Assembly (NCBI GenBank): GCA_007280875.1
Contig: QYQJ01000084.1
Span: 1-42,034, forward strand
Length of the DNA: 42,034 bases
From: Bacteroidota bacterium
GTDB lineage: Bacteria > Bacteroidota > Bacteroidia > Bacteroidales > FEN-979
Direction: 5' to 3'
Both the position numbers and the translations under genes were made by a program. Shown one piece after another: positions 25,218-34,327 of this stretch. Numbering within the stretch: position 1 is the first letter of the stretch; each line of letters starts with the position of its first letter. The notes below the pieces were generated by a model that worked only from the letters and a program-made list of their open reading frames with translations, did no database searches and was not told the DNA's origin.

Positions 25218-26318
25218 AACAATGATCCCTCCCCCCACCACAACGTCCCCATCGTAAAATACCGCACTCTGTCCTGGGGTAATGGAATCGTTCGGATGTA
25301 AAAAAGTCACATGTACTCGCCCGGCACCGGCCGGTTCTATCCGGGCTTCACGTTCTTTCTGTGCCGACCGGATCTTGCAGGTGACCTCCATGGACCCGAT
25401 CAGTTCACCCAGGGAGATCCAGTTCAGATCTCCTGCCAGAAAGCTGGAATCGAAGGTTTCCTGCCTTGTCCCCACCACCACGCGATTGGTCCCCGGTTCG
25501 AGGCGGACCACATACAGGGGTTCTGAATAGGCGACACCCAGTCCTTTTCGCTGTCCGATGGTGAAGTTCCAGAATCCCGTATGCGTGCCGACCACTGTTC
25601 CGTCGGTCAGCACAATCTCTCCCGGGGTCTCCGGCATTCCCAGCAACTCTTTGAAATCGCCCCCGTAGAAATCCTGGCTTTCCTCCTTATCTACGGCCGG
25701 GATCCCGGCTTCGCGGGCCAGTTCCCGGACCTCGTTTTTGGTATATCCACCGAGGGGAAGCAGGACCTTGCTCAACTGCTTCTGGGATAACCGGTAAATG
25801 AAATAAGTCTGGTCCTTTTTCGGATCCACCCCCTTTTGCAGCAGATAGCGGTTCCGCTGCTCATCGAACCCGGTCCTCGCATAATGTCCGGTTGCAAAGT
25901 AGTCGTAGAAAAGCCCTCCTTTTTCAGCCAGGAGAGGAAGCATGCCGAATTTGATCAACTGGTTACATTTCACGCAGGGATTCGGGGTGCGGCCGGCCAG
26001 GTATTCGGTCCGGAAATAGTTCAGCACCAATTCTCTGTATTCCGTGGCACAATCGAACACATGGTAGGGAATCTCCAGCATCTCTGCGATCTCCCCGGCT
26101 TCCCGGATCTCCTCCTCTTCATCAGGGCCATAACAGGCATGCTTCCCCGAAGCGGAGTATTTTCCGTCCCAGATGGCCATGGTGACCCCCACCACGTCAT
26201 ACCCCTCTCGTTTCAGGAGGTATGCTGCTACGGAGGAGTCGACCCCTCCGCTCAACCCGACCAGTACCCGTTTCTTTGCTTTCACACGAAACCCAATTAC
26301 ATATCTTAAAACGTGCAT
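25215..26318 (-). CDS. mnmA: tRNA-specific 2-thiouridylase, variant lacking the usual second catalytic cysteine
   Basis: The 367-residue protein (ATG at 26318; a GTG at 26285 is also possible) has the PP-loop 'VLVGLSGGVDSSVAAYLL' that adenylates U34. It also has 'FRTEYLAGRTPNPCVKCNQLIKFG', 'DYFATGHYAR', 'KKDQTYFIYRLSQ', 'FTIGQRKGLGVAYSEPLYV' and a C-terminal beta domain. MnmA puts sulfur on the wobble uridine of tRNAs for Lys, Glu and Gln. C115 in 'NPCVKC' matches the known catalytic cysteine. The second one, normally in 'SQ(D/G)ICF', is replaced: here the segment reads 'ESQDFYGGDF', with Tyr218 at the cysteine position. C62 ('HACYGPDEEEEI'), C115 and C118 remain and could bind a metal or Fe-S cluster or relay sulfur. 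This may be one of several paralogues in the genome. Confidence 0.93.
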   Translation of the reverse strand: MHVLRYVIGFRVKAKKRVLVGLSGGVDSSVAAYLLKREGYDVVGVTMAIWDGKYSASGKHACYGPDEEEEIREAGEIAEMLEIPYHVFDCATEYRELVLNYFRTEYLAGRTPNPCVKCNQLIKFGMLPLLAEKGGLFYDYFATGHYARTGFDEQRNRYLLQKGVDPKKDQTYFIYRLSQKQLSKVLLPLGGYTKNEVRELAREAGIPAVDKEESQDFYGGDFKELLGMPETPGEIVLTDGTVVGTHTGFWNFTIGQRKGLGVAYSEPLYVVRLEPGTNRVVVGTRQETFDSSFLAGDLNWISLGELIGSMEVTCKIRSAQKEREARIEPAGAGRVHVTFLHPNDSITPGQSAVFYDGDVVVGGGIIV

Positions 26319-26341
26319 GCAAAGATAAGCATTACTTTGGA

Positions 26342-26376
26342 AGGTCAAGGGTCAAGGGTCGAGGGTCACAGGTCGA
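26342..26376 (+). repeat. Heptamer array E (GGGTCAA/GGGTCGA, 5 units) overlapping the stop of the beta-helix gene
   Basis: The units are aggtcaa, gggtcaa, gggtcga, gggtcac, aggtcga. The TGA stop of the beta-helix protein (26368-26366, - strand) and the codons just before it lie within the array. The mnmA start is about 24 bp away on the other side. Confidence 0.88.
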
Positions 26377-28609
26377 GGATGATCAATTTCTTTGTAAGAA
26401 CCGCCGAAGAGGTTTGGAGGTGATACAGATAGATCCCTGCCGGAAAACCCGGGGCAGAAAAGGAGACGGTGTGTTCTCCGGATCCCAAAGGCTGATCGAT
26501 CAGAATCCCTCTGAGGTTACCAAACAAATCTGTGACGGTGAGCCTGACATGGTCAGGACGGGCCAGCGTAAAAGGGATGGTCGTGGAACCGGTAAATGGA
26601 TTGGGGTAATTCTGAGCCAGGCTGGTCACAGGGATAACCGGCACTTCGATCGCCGTGACCGGTTCGCAATCCTGGAACTGTACTCCATCGAGCCAGAGGG
26701 TGAATCCAAAATCCCAGGTATCGGCCCAGAACTCCACGTAATTGATCTCATCCCAGCTCATGGTGCCCACGGTACTCCGCGGGAACGTGGCGTTACCGGA
26801 AAGAGGAAACTTGTATTTTTTCCAGACATTGTGCGCATTGTTCAGCAGGGCAACGGATGCTGAATACAGGAAGTAGTTCCCTTTCCGGTCGCCGATCCGG
26901 ATATTGAAGTAATACTGGAATCCGTATGGAATAAACTTTTTCGTTTTGACCCAGAAACGAAGTGTATCCTCTTCGCTGAGTGACCAAACCGCCAGCGAGT
27001 CATCCGCCGGACGGTAGTTCAGTGCGACATACCAGCCACGGGAGGTGACCAGTTTTACGGAGGCCTCCCCTACCATCTTGTTCTCAGTATCAAAGGTAAG
27101 GCTGTCGGCATACTTGACCGGAGCCGGGTAGCCCGCTTCCGGGTAGCTGTACCAGGTGGAAGGCGGTTCGGCCATATCGCACGGGGGGGTGTACTGATAC
27201 AGAACATCCGGAGAGGGCTCCCGGGGCCACCAGATTACCTCTCCTTTGGTCACATTATCATGCTTGTCAAAGATCTTCTCTTCAACCAGGGCCGAATCAC
27301 CCGGAAGCCAGGTGTTGTGCATAGCCATGATGTCGTATGCAGAATTGTTGGAGATGTGAAAAACGGTAGGTGCGTTGAAAGTGTTCCAGGAGATGGTGTC
27401 CATATCGGATTGCCCGTCCAGGGAAATACTGGCATTCCGGTTGAAGTCGAAACTGTTCCCGGTAACCACCATGTGTTCCGTTTTACTGGCCGAGACGGCG
27501 AGTGTATTCCCCTCGATGAGGTTGTTCTGGATCGTATAATCGTGTGAGAACTGGTTTGTGTAGCCGCTGATAGGTGACCCCTCCCACAATTCGATCCCGA
27601 TCGGATTATCACCAATTACATTATCGGTAATGGTGTTGCTGAATCCGCGGTCGATGGCGATGCCGGTCTGGTAATTCCCGACGATCTCGTTGCTGTCGAC
27701 CAGACTGTTGAACGAATACCCCAGCCAGAAGCCATAGTGGCTGTAATTGCATTTGTTGTGCTTGTATACGTTGCCATCCGCGAAGGTAGCTTCAATGGCA
27801 TTATGCGGAGAATACGAGCATTCGTTGTAAGCAAAGTAATTGTTATTCGGAATATTGGAATACTGGTATTGTCCCAGAAATACCCCGTCGCCCGAATAGG
27901 AGAGGTCGTTGTATTCCACCCTGTTTTTATTGGAGACCAGCATCAGCAGGGCGGCACAGTCGCTCGGATCGGTATAGGGCCGGTTGACGTGGGAGCAGTT
28001 ATTCTGGTAAATATGGCAGGAATCGGTCCAATACATCCGGATGCCGAAAGAGGTATTCCAGGAGAAGTCGTTTTCATGGACCCGGACACTGTCGCAATGG
28101 TACATCGCCACCCCGTCATTCTGCAGGGTCATGTTGTTCTCAAAGATATCCGCCGAACGGGACTGGTACATCAGTACCCCTCCCCCCAGCGCCTGCGTAT
28201 AATCGGTCCAGATGGAGATCCATCCGATCGAATCGACCTTGTTCCCGGAGAAGACATTCCCGTTGATGGTGATATGATCCGAGTTCATGATGTGTAGGGC
28301 GTACTTATAGTTGTAAACCGAGTCAAAATTTTTGATGGTTATATGATCCGAATTGGTGATCTTGATCAGGTAGCCCTGATCGTTCACCCCGTTTACATAA
28401 CAGGAGTCTCCATCCAGGGTCACATGGTTCACATTGTTGATCTGGATCACACCGTCGGCCGGCGCATCGGTGAAGGTATACTGCCCGGCGACAAATTTAA
28501 TGTTGGAGTAGCTCTGGATCTGCATGTTGTCGGTGATGGGGATATACAGTTGGGACCAGGCCTGCCCTGCACAAACAACACCTAATGCAAAGAGAATAAG
28601 CTGTTTCAT
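26366..28609 (-). CDS. T9SS-secreted right-handed beta-helix protein with jelly-roll-like domain
   Basis: The start at 28609 (MKQLILFALGVVCAGQAWSQ) gives a signal peptide; the frame is open upstream but the extra residues look like intergenic sequence. The 747-residue protein has three parts. Residues ~25-410 form a parallel beta-helix with repeated 'N.I..N' turns ('HITINGNVFSGN', 'ADIFENNMTLQN', 'VRVHENDFSWN', 'NTITDNVIGDN'), typical of polysaccharide lyases and surface beta-helices. Residues ~430-650 look like a carbohydrate-binding jelly roll ('TLRFWVKTKKF', 'FTLWLDGVQFQD'). Residues ~665-747 are a T9SS type A sorting domain ('LAQNYPNPFTGSTTIPFTL...GIYLYHLQT...LTKKLIIL'). It is probably exported to the surface or medium. 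No catalytic residues were recognised, so enzymatic activity is uncertain. It is divergent from the first LruC gene. Confidence 0.9.
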   Translation of the reverse strand: MKQLILFALGVVCAGQAWSQLYIPITDNMQIQSYSNIKFVAGQYTFTDAPADGVIQINNVNHVTLDGDSCYVNGVNDQGYLIKITNSDHITIKNFDSVYNYKYALHIMNSDHITINGNVFSGNKVDSIGWISIWTDYTQALGGGVLMYQSRSADIFENNMTLQNDGVAMYHCDSVRVHENDFSWNTSFGIRMYWTDSCHIYQNNCSHVNRPYTDPSDCAALLMLVSNKNRVEYNDLSYSGDGVFLGQYQYSNIPNNNYFAYNECSYSPHNAIEATFADGNVYKHNKCNYSHYGFWLGYSFNSLVDSNEIVGNYQTGIAIDRGFSNTITDNVIGDNPIGIELWEGSPISGYTNQFSHDYTIQNNLIEGNTLAVSASKTEHMVVTGNSFDFNRNASISLDGQSDMDTISWNTFNAPTVFHISNNSAYDIMAMHNTWLPGDSALVEEKIFDKHDNVTKGEVIWWPREPSPDVLYQYTPPCDMAEPPSTWYSYPEAGYPAPVKYADSLTFDTENKMVGEASVKLVTSRGWYVALNYRPADDSLAVWSLSEEDTLRFWVKTKKFIPYGFQYYFNIRIGDRKGNYFLYSASVALLNNAHNVWKKYKFPLSGNATFPRSTVGTMSWDEINYVEFWADTWDFGFTLWLDGVQFQDCEPVTAIEVPVIPVTSLAQNYPNPFTGSTTIPFTLARPDHVRLTVTDLFGNLRGILIDQPLGSGEHTVSFSAPGFPAGIYLYHLQTSSAVLTKKLIILDL

Positions 28610-28678
28610 GGCTCTCGGTTTTTTGATATAGCTAAGGTAACGCTTTATTGTACAGATACGAAATAAATAGAAATATAT

Positions 28679-28686
28679 TACCTTTG
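28679..28686 (+). promoter_or_regulatory. -7 promoter box of the first LruC lipoprotein gene
   Basis: TACCTTTG matches TAnnTTTG and ends 32 nt before the ATG at 28719. No TTTG is present at -33 spacing, so strength is uncertain. Confidence 0.5.
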
Positions 28687-28718
28687 TTGTTTCCGTATTC
28701 CCTGATACCCCGAACGTC

Positions 28719-31700
28719 ATGAAACGCCTGTCATTTTTAACAAGGGCTTCAATTCCCGTGGGAATTGCTATGCTCTTTACTGTTTTTATGCTCTCCCAGA
28801 ACAGTTGTAAAAAGCACCTTCCCGACAATCCCCAAACTCCGACAAAGTTTTCGGAACTCAAGGTGGATCCGCGTTTCGAGTTTCAGAATTTCAAAGAGGT
28901 CCAGGCGACTATCTCCATTCCCGGCCTGAAACAAAGCGGGACCAGCATCGTTCAGATCTACCAGGGAAACCCGGCCACCGGCGGGAAACTCATCTCATCC
29001 GGATCGCTGAACGATAGCCATCTGTTTCAGAGCTCTATCAGGCTCCCTTCCAGGCTTACCGAGGTATACGTTGGAAAGCTCTCTTCCGACGGGATGAATG
29101 AATATGTGGCAGCACCCATTGTCAACAACTCCATTACGGTCAGTTTCGGGCAGAAGTCCGGAATGAAGGAGGGGGAATCCGTCAACTCCAATGATTGCAC
29201 TAGCGGATGTACGAGTACGGTTTCCGGAACTCAAAATAACCTGACTATTAATTCCGGGCAGGTAGTCTGCGTTCTTGACGGGACTAATGCATGTTTCAAC
29301 AGCCTGAAGATCAATACAGGAGGTACATTAAAGATCTGTGGTACGGCAATGGTGAACAGCTATAGTTCGAACGGTGGTGACGGGACTATCATTGTGACTC
29401 CTTCCGGCACCGTTAACCTTCCGAAATACAATACCTATTTTACCATTGAAAACTACGGAAGCCTGAATTGGTCGGGTTCCAGCAGTCAGACCACCAACCT
29501 GAACGGCAGTCTGCATAACTGGGGTACGGTCAATTCTTCCATTAAGTTCACCAATGAAGGGACGATTATTAATGACGGCAGTTTTACCGTTACAAAATAC
29601 TTTATCAACAATACCGCCAGTGTGTTCACCAACAACTGTTCATTTTACGCCACAAGCACGGGAAACAATTCCTGGTCGAACAATGGCACGTTTACCAACA
29701 ACGGGTATGTCAGTGTTTCCGGCACCGCGAATGTGAGTGGAAATGCCACTCTGAACCTGGGCTTGCAAAGTTTGATCGAAACGAATAAATTCAGTCTGCA
29801 GGGAGATGTTATCGGACCCGTTTCGCAAGGATCCCAGATCCATGCAACAGCCTCTTCCAGCAGTTCGATCAGTGGCGGTTGTACTGTGACCGGGTATGTG
29901 GATTTCTGGGCTTCCAGTATCAATCCCAACAATGGCACATATGGATCCCACGTCACGTTTCATAATCCGGGATATACGATCCCTGTTCCAACTTGTACGA
30001 TGCCGGCCGCTCCCACCATCACGAGTTCGCTAGTGGCAGGAGGACTTGTCGGTCAGGTCATCACCCCCTATGTCATCACGGCAACCGGGACAGAACCCAT
30101 CACCTACACCGCCACAAACCTGCCTCCTGGACTCACCTTTAACTCCTCCACGCATACCATCAGCGGGACCCCCACTACAGCCGGTGAATACAATGTACCA
30201 TTGACCGCCGACAATTTCATGGGTACCGATACCAAAACACTGGTATTCACGATTACCCTGCCGACTGCCCCACCTGTGATTACCAGCTCCCTGACTGCGT
30301 CCACTCCGGTGAATCAGTCGTTCACTTATACCGTCACGGCTTCCGGAACCGGACCCATTACGTACAACGCCACAAATCTTCCGGTCGGTCTCTCATTTGA
30401 CACCGGCACGCACCAGATCACAGGGACGCCGACTACTGCCGGCACGTATAATATCGCGCTTACGGCGACCAATTCAGCGGGTTCTGATACCAAAACATTG
30501 GTTTTAACGGTAGGATCTCCACCCACCATCACCAGCCCGCTGACTGCCACAGGAATTGTCGGGACGCAATTTACCACTTATACCATTACGGCGACCGGTT
30601 CGGGTCCCATCACTTACGATGCGGTGAACTTACCTGGCGGACTGACCTACAATCCAAACAATCACACAATCAATGGGACCCCGATCAATACCGGCCTCAC
30701 AAACGTCACACTTACCGCGACAAACAGTTACGGATCTGACGTCAAGATTCTGGAGATCACCATCATTGCCGGCATTCAACCACCGCAAATCACCAGCGAC
30801 CTGACTGAAACAGGAGAGGTCAATCAGCCCTTCTCCTATGAGATTACGGCCAGCGGAACGGAACCTATCACCTTCGACGCTTCCGATCTGCCTTCCGGAT
30901 TGAGCCTGAACGGTGAAATTATCAGTGGTATCCCCACTGCTTCCGGGACCTATAACATTCCGCTTACAGCCACCAACAGCGCGGGAAGTGACAATAAAAC
31001 CCTGGTCCTTACCATACTGGCTGCCGGCAGTACGACCGATACCGATGGCGATGGTATCATGGATAACATCGATGAGTACCCCACAGACCCAACCCGTGCT
31101 TTCAACTCGTATTATCCGAACCAGGTCGATTACGGATCTTTCACCTTCGAAGATCTCTGGCCTGCTTATGGCGATTACGACTGCAACGACCTGGTGATGA
31201 ACTTCAATTATCAGATTGTGACCAATGCGCAGAATAACATAGTTGACCTGATCCTCAAGTTACAAATCATGGCTGCCGGAGCTTCCCTGGACAACGGCTT
31301 CGGAATCTCTCTGAACACGGCTCCATCCAATGTGGGAAGCATTACCGGATGCATCAAACTGGGGAATGCCATTATTGTTGATCCGAAAGGATTTGAAGTA
31401 GGACATCCCAGCAACACAGTCTTTTTCCCGGTTGATGCCGTGAATACGTTGCTCGGGAATGGAATCGTCAACACCATCCATGGCGGTTATATCGTACAGA
31501 CATCCATACAGACAGTTACCATCCATTTCTCCACACCTCAAAGCAGTATCGGGACTCCGCCATACAATCCCTTTATCTTTGTAGGTCAGGAAAGGGGACA
31601 TGAGATCCATCTGAAAGACCAGCCCCCAACCGCATTGGTCGACCCGGCGTATTTCGGGGTGTGGGACGATGGTTCCAATCCTTCAGAGGGATTGTATTAC

Positions 31701-31883
31701 CGGTCAATCACCGGATTGCCATGGGCGTTTGAGGTCCCGTCCAATTACAACTGGCCCATCGAGGAAAAGGATATCCTGACCGCTTACCTGCACTTTGCTG
31801 CATGGGCTGAATCATCCGGCGTGTCTTACACCGATTGGTACCTCGACCTGTCGGGGTACCGGGACGGTGCCAATATTTACTAA
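28719..31883 (+). CDS. LruC-domain lipoprotein with four Ig-like (He_PIG) repeats
   Basis: The 1054-residue protein has a lipoprotein signal with lipobox 'QNSC' (Cys near residue 30). Next come an N-terminal domain shared with the downstream paralogue ('KVDPRFEFQNFKEVQATISI', 'VQIYQGNPATGGKLISSG') and a Gly/Asn/Ser/Thr-rich beta region opening with 'NDCTSGCTSTVSG' and 'LKICGTAMV'. Four tandem 'putative Ig' repeats follow (about residues 431-767; 'GPITY.A.NLP.GL.....T..I.GTP...G'). Then comes a calcium-type acidic loop 'DTDGDGIMDNIDEYPTDP' and the LruC/DUF4842 domain ('YGSFTFEDLWPAYGDYDCNDLVMNFNYQIV'), which runs to the C-terminus. LruC was named from a Leptospira outer-membrane lipoprotein; the function of the domain is unknown. 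The protein is probably anchored to the outer membrane, perhaps facing out, and may bind glycans or matrix. Confidence 0.92.
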   Translation: MKRLSFLTRASIPVGIAMLFTVFMLSQNSCKKHLPDNPQTPTKFSELKVDPRFEFQNFKEVQATISIPGLKQSGTSIVQIYQGNPATGGKLISSGSLNDSHLFQSSIRLPSRLTEVYVGKLSSDGMNEYVAAPIVNNSITVSFGQKSGMKEGESVNSNDCTSGCTSTVSGTQNNLTINSGQVVCVLDGTNACFNSLKINTGGTLKICGTAMVNSYSSNGGDGTIIVTPSGTVNLPKYNTYFTIENYGSLNWSGSSSQTTNLNGSLHNWGTVNSSIKFTNEGTIINDGSFTVTKYFINNTASVFTNNCSFYATSTGNNSWSNNGTFTNNGYVSVSGTANVSGNATLNLGLQSLIETNKFSLQGDVIGPVSQGSQIHATASSSSSISGGCTVTGYVDFWASSINPNNGTYGSHVTFHNPGYTIPVPTCTMPAAPTITSSLVAGGLVGQVITPYVITATGTEPITYTATNLPPGLTFNSSTHTISGTPTTAGEYNVPLTADNFMGTDTKTLVFTITLPTAPPVITSSLTASTPVNQSFTYTVTASGTGPITYNATNLPVGLSFDTGTHQITGTPTTAGTYNIALTATNSAGSDTKTLVLTVGSPPTITSPLTATGIVGTQFTTYTITATGSGPITYDAVNLPGGLTYNPNNHTINGTPINTGLTNVTLTATNSYGSDVKILEITIIAGIQPPQITSDLTETGEVNQPFSYEITASGTEPITFDASDLPSGLSLNGEIISGIPTASGTYNIPLTATNSAGSDNKTLVLTILAAGSTTDTDGDGIMDNIDEYPTDPTRAFNSYYPNQVDYGSFTFEDLWPAYGDYDCNDLVMNFNYQIVTNAQNNIVDLILKLQIMAAGASLDNGFGISLNTAPSNVGSITGCIKLGNAIIVDPKGFEVGHPSNTVFFPVDAVNTLLGNGIVNTIHGGYIVQTSIQTVTIHFSTPQSSIGTPPYNPFIFVGQERGHEIHLKDQPPTALVDPAYFGVWDDGSNPSEGLYYRSITGLPWAFEVPSNYNWPIEEKDILTAYLHFAAWAESSGVSYTDWYLDLSGYRDGANIY

Positions 31884-31969
31884 CTGATGCTGGAATTGCA
31901 GGAATAGGCAATTGCCATTTCCTTAATTCTATTTTCACCAGCAAGATGTGAATATCTTCCTCTGATTCG

Positions 31970-32001
31970 TTTGATTTCCGACGCATCTTCCCGTATCTTT
32001 A
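31970..32001 (+). promoter_or_regulatory. Promoter of the second LruC lipoprotein gene
   Basis: A -33 TTTG (31970-31973), exactly 20 nt of spacer, then TATCTTTA (31994-32001) matches the Bacteroidetes consensus with one mismatch in the last base. It lies 28 nt before the TTG start at 32030, so the second LruC gene probably has its own promoter despite following the first. Confidence 0.65.
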
Positions 32002-32029
32002 TACGCTCAATCCATAATGCATAACGGAT

Positions 32030-34327
32030 TTGAAACATTTTACCGGGACATACGGGTGGTGGATAGGTTTTATCTTTTTTGCCCTGATCCTTTTCGGGAT
32101 GGCAGGGTGCACAAAAACCATCGAGATTCATGACCCGGGCATCGGCAGTATGATTGATCTGGATGTAGATTCCAATTTTAAGTGGCAAACAAGCAAGGAG
32201 GTCGATCTGAACATCTCTTCCAACCTGGCTGCACTGCCTCCGGGGAGTCTCTCCCGGATCGAGGTGTACCAGGGAGATCCGCAGCTGGACGGGAAACTCC
32301 TGATGAGTGGTGCGGCGGGATACGATTTTCCATTCTCCGCCAGATTGCGGATATCAAGGGCCATCACTTCTATTTTTCTGCGCCTCACCACACTTTATGG
32401 ATATGATCAAACCGTTGAGGTCCCTGTTCAGAATGAGATTAACTATACTTTCGTCGAAACGTCGGGCACCAAACAAACACCGGTAGTTGCCCCCTGGCCC
32501 GATTGCCTGTCGGGGTGCGACGGATGGCTCACAGGAAGTGGTTCCTTTGTGATCAGTGATGGTCAGACCTACTGCATTACCGATAGCTATAGCGGGCATA
32601 TCACTATCCAGCACGGAACCCTGAAAGTGTGCGGCACCTTTACCGGGACCATCAGCATGGGCCAGGAAGAAAATATCTGCAAACTCCTCGTGACAGGTAC
32701 CGGATCGGCTACCATCAGCTCGCTCAGCATGAGCCGCAACTGTTCGATGGTAATCTACGGGAACGGACAGGTCACCATCGGATCCATCTCCATGATTCAC
32801 AATGCAACCCTTGAAAACTTCGGAATCCTCCGGATCAATAATAATTTTACCCATCCGGGCTTGCTGCGTAACATGGGAAATCTGCTGATCAACGGCCAGT
32901 ATACCATCGGGGCCACGTCGAGTGAACTGGAGAACTATGGATCCCTGACTGTGAACAGCGACTGGGTGGTCAATGGCAATGTGAAAAACAACGGCACGAC
33001 CGAGGTGTTCGGAAACATCTTTTTCAACGGAAAAACGGTGCAGAACAATTGCCTCATTAAAAGTAATAACGAAGTGGTTTTCAATACGATGATCTACAAG
33101 GCCAATCACGGATATCTCCAGGGAGTTCTGGGAGTCACGATAACTGAAGGGGCCAGGTTGACATTGCAAAACCAATCGATGATCTCCACTTCTGTGTTTC
33201 TGATGAAAAATAACCTTACGGGAGTTGGCTCAACCAGTGTTATCAAATGTACCTCCTCCGGAGCCATCATCGGGGCCCAGAAATATGTCATCGGGGCAAT
33301 GGAGATGCTTACCCCTGACGGGACCCTTCTTTCCGGCAGTTATCCTGAAAATTTCCGGGATAGCGCCTCGTTAAAACCGCTTGCCGATGCATCCGCGTAT
33401 ATTCCTACCGGAGAGTGCAATCCGGAAGGAAGCGGATATATTTCCCCCGATGATTCGGATGGTGACGGGGTGGCTGATCAGCTGGACGATTTTCCTTCGG
33501 ACGGATCCCGGGCATTCGTTAGCTGGTATCCGGAAGCTTCCGGTTTCGGTACCCTGATCTTTGAAGACCTCTGGCCATACCAGGGCGATTACGACATGAA
33601 CGATGCCGTGATTGATTACCAGTACCGGATCATCACCAACGCACGAAACCAGGTGGTGGATATCCATCCGAAATTCTACCTTAGGGCCGCCGGAGCGACA
33701 TTAAAAAACGGATTCGGATTCCAGATAGACCAGGTTCAACCAGTTACCATCGCCTCTGTGAGTGGATATGTCTATAAATTCAATTATATCAAACTCAATG
33801 AGAACGGGACGGAGAGCTCCCAGGCGAATGCCGTGATCATCGTCTGGGATAACGCTGATAACATCATCCACCGGGTGGGTCAGCGAACTGAGTTCAATAC
33901 ATTACCCAATTATCCGGCAGGCCATTCCGACTCGGTCTTTATCCATATCCACTTTGCCATCCCCCAGGATCAGCAGGTGGTGGGACCTCCTCCTTACAAT
34001 CCCTTCCTGATCAAGAACCTCGACCGGAACCTCGAGATCCATATGCCCGATTACATCCCTACATCTCTGGCCAATCCGGCTTATTTCGGAACTGCCGATG
34101 ACGACTCCGACCCCGCCTTAGGGAGGTACTATAAAACATCCAAGAACCTCCTCTGGGCAACCAATATCACGGAGAAATATCACTATACCTACGAAACCAT
34201 TGAGATCCTGTGGGGATACTATCACTTTGCCGAATGGTGCGAGTCCTCCGGGAACTCCTATCCCGACTGGTACCGAGACCTCCCGGGATACCGGCACGAG
34301 AATTACATTTACGACATTACTTTTTAA
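32030..34327 (+). CDS. LruC-domain lipoprotein, paralogue without Ig repeats
   Basis: The 765-residue protein starts with TTG at 32030. No in-frame ATG precedes the signal peptide, and a nearby ATG at 32017 is out of frame. The lipobox is 'MAGC' (Cys at residue 27). It mirrors its upstream neighbour: shared N-terminal domain ('LDVDSNFKWQTSKEVDLNIS', 'IEVYQGDPQLDGKLLMSG'), the 'CLSGCDGWLTGSGSFVISDGQ' opening, a Gly/Asn-rich beta region ('LENFGILRINNNF', 'NYGSLTVNSDWVVNGNVKNNG'), an acidic calcium-type loop 'DSDGDGVADQLDDFPSD' near residue 475 and the LruC domain ('FGTLIFEDLWPYQGDYDMNDAVIDYQY') to the end. The four Ig repeats of the first copy are absent here. Tandem duplication is the simplest origin. 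The stop overlaps that of the convergent MFS gene by 11 nt. Confidence 0.92.
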   Translation: MKHFTGTYGWWIGFIFFALILFGMAGCTKTIEIHDPGIGSMIDLDVDSNFKWQTSKEVDLNISSNLAALPPGSLSRIEVYQGDPQLDGKLLMSGAAGYDFPFSARLRISRAITSIFLRLTTLYGYDQTVEVPVQNEINYTFVETSGTKQTPVVAPWPDCLSGCDGWLTGSGSFVISDGQTYCITDSYSGHITIQHGTLKVCGTFTGTISMGQEENICKLLVTGTGSATISSLSMSRNCSMVIYGNGQVTIGSISMIHNATLENFGILRINNNFTHPGLLRNMGNLLINGQYTIGATSSELENYGSLTVNSDWVVNGNVKNNGTTEVFGNIFFNGKTVQNNCLIKSNNEVVFNTMIYKANHGYLQGVLGVTITEGARLTLQNQSMISTSVFLMKNNLTGVGSTSVIKCTSSGAIIGAQKYVIGAMEMLTPDGTLLSGSYPENFRDSASLKPLADASAYIPTGECNPEGSGYISPDDSDGDGVADQLDDFPSDGSRAFVSWYPEASGFGTLIFEDLWPYQGDYDMNDAVIDYQYRIITNARNQVVDIHPKFYLRAAGATLKNGFGFQIDQVQPVTIASVSGYVYKFNYIKLNENGTESSQANAVIIVWDNADNIIHRVGQRTEFNTLPNYPAGHSDSVFIHIHFAIPQDQQVVGPPPYNPFLIKNLDRNLEIHMPDYIPTSLANPAYFGTADDDSDPALGRYYKTSKNLLWATNITEKYHYTYETIEILWGYYHFAEWCESSGNSYPDWYRDLPGYRHENYIYDITF

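Noticed and set aside
15464-26378. Heptamer arrays considered as CRISPR or as repeat-encoded small proteins.
   Set aside because: Units are 7 bp without spacers, no cas genes are present, and the arrays are too short and frame-shifting to encode a protein of their own.
31894-31913. Inverted repeat AATTGC-N8-GCAATT after the first LruC gene, considered as a terminator.
   Set aside because: The stem is only 6 bp and AT-rich, and no T-tract follows directly; it is too weak to call.
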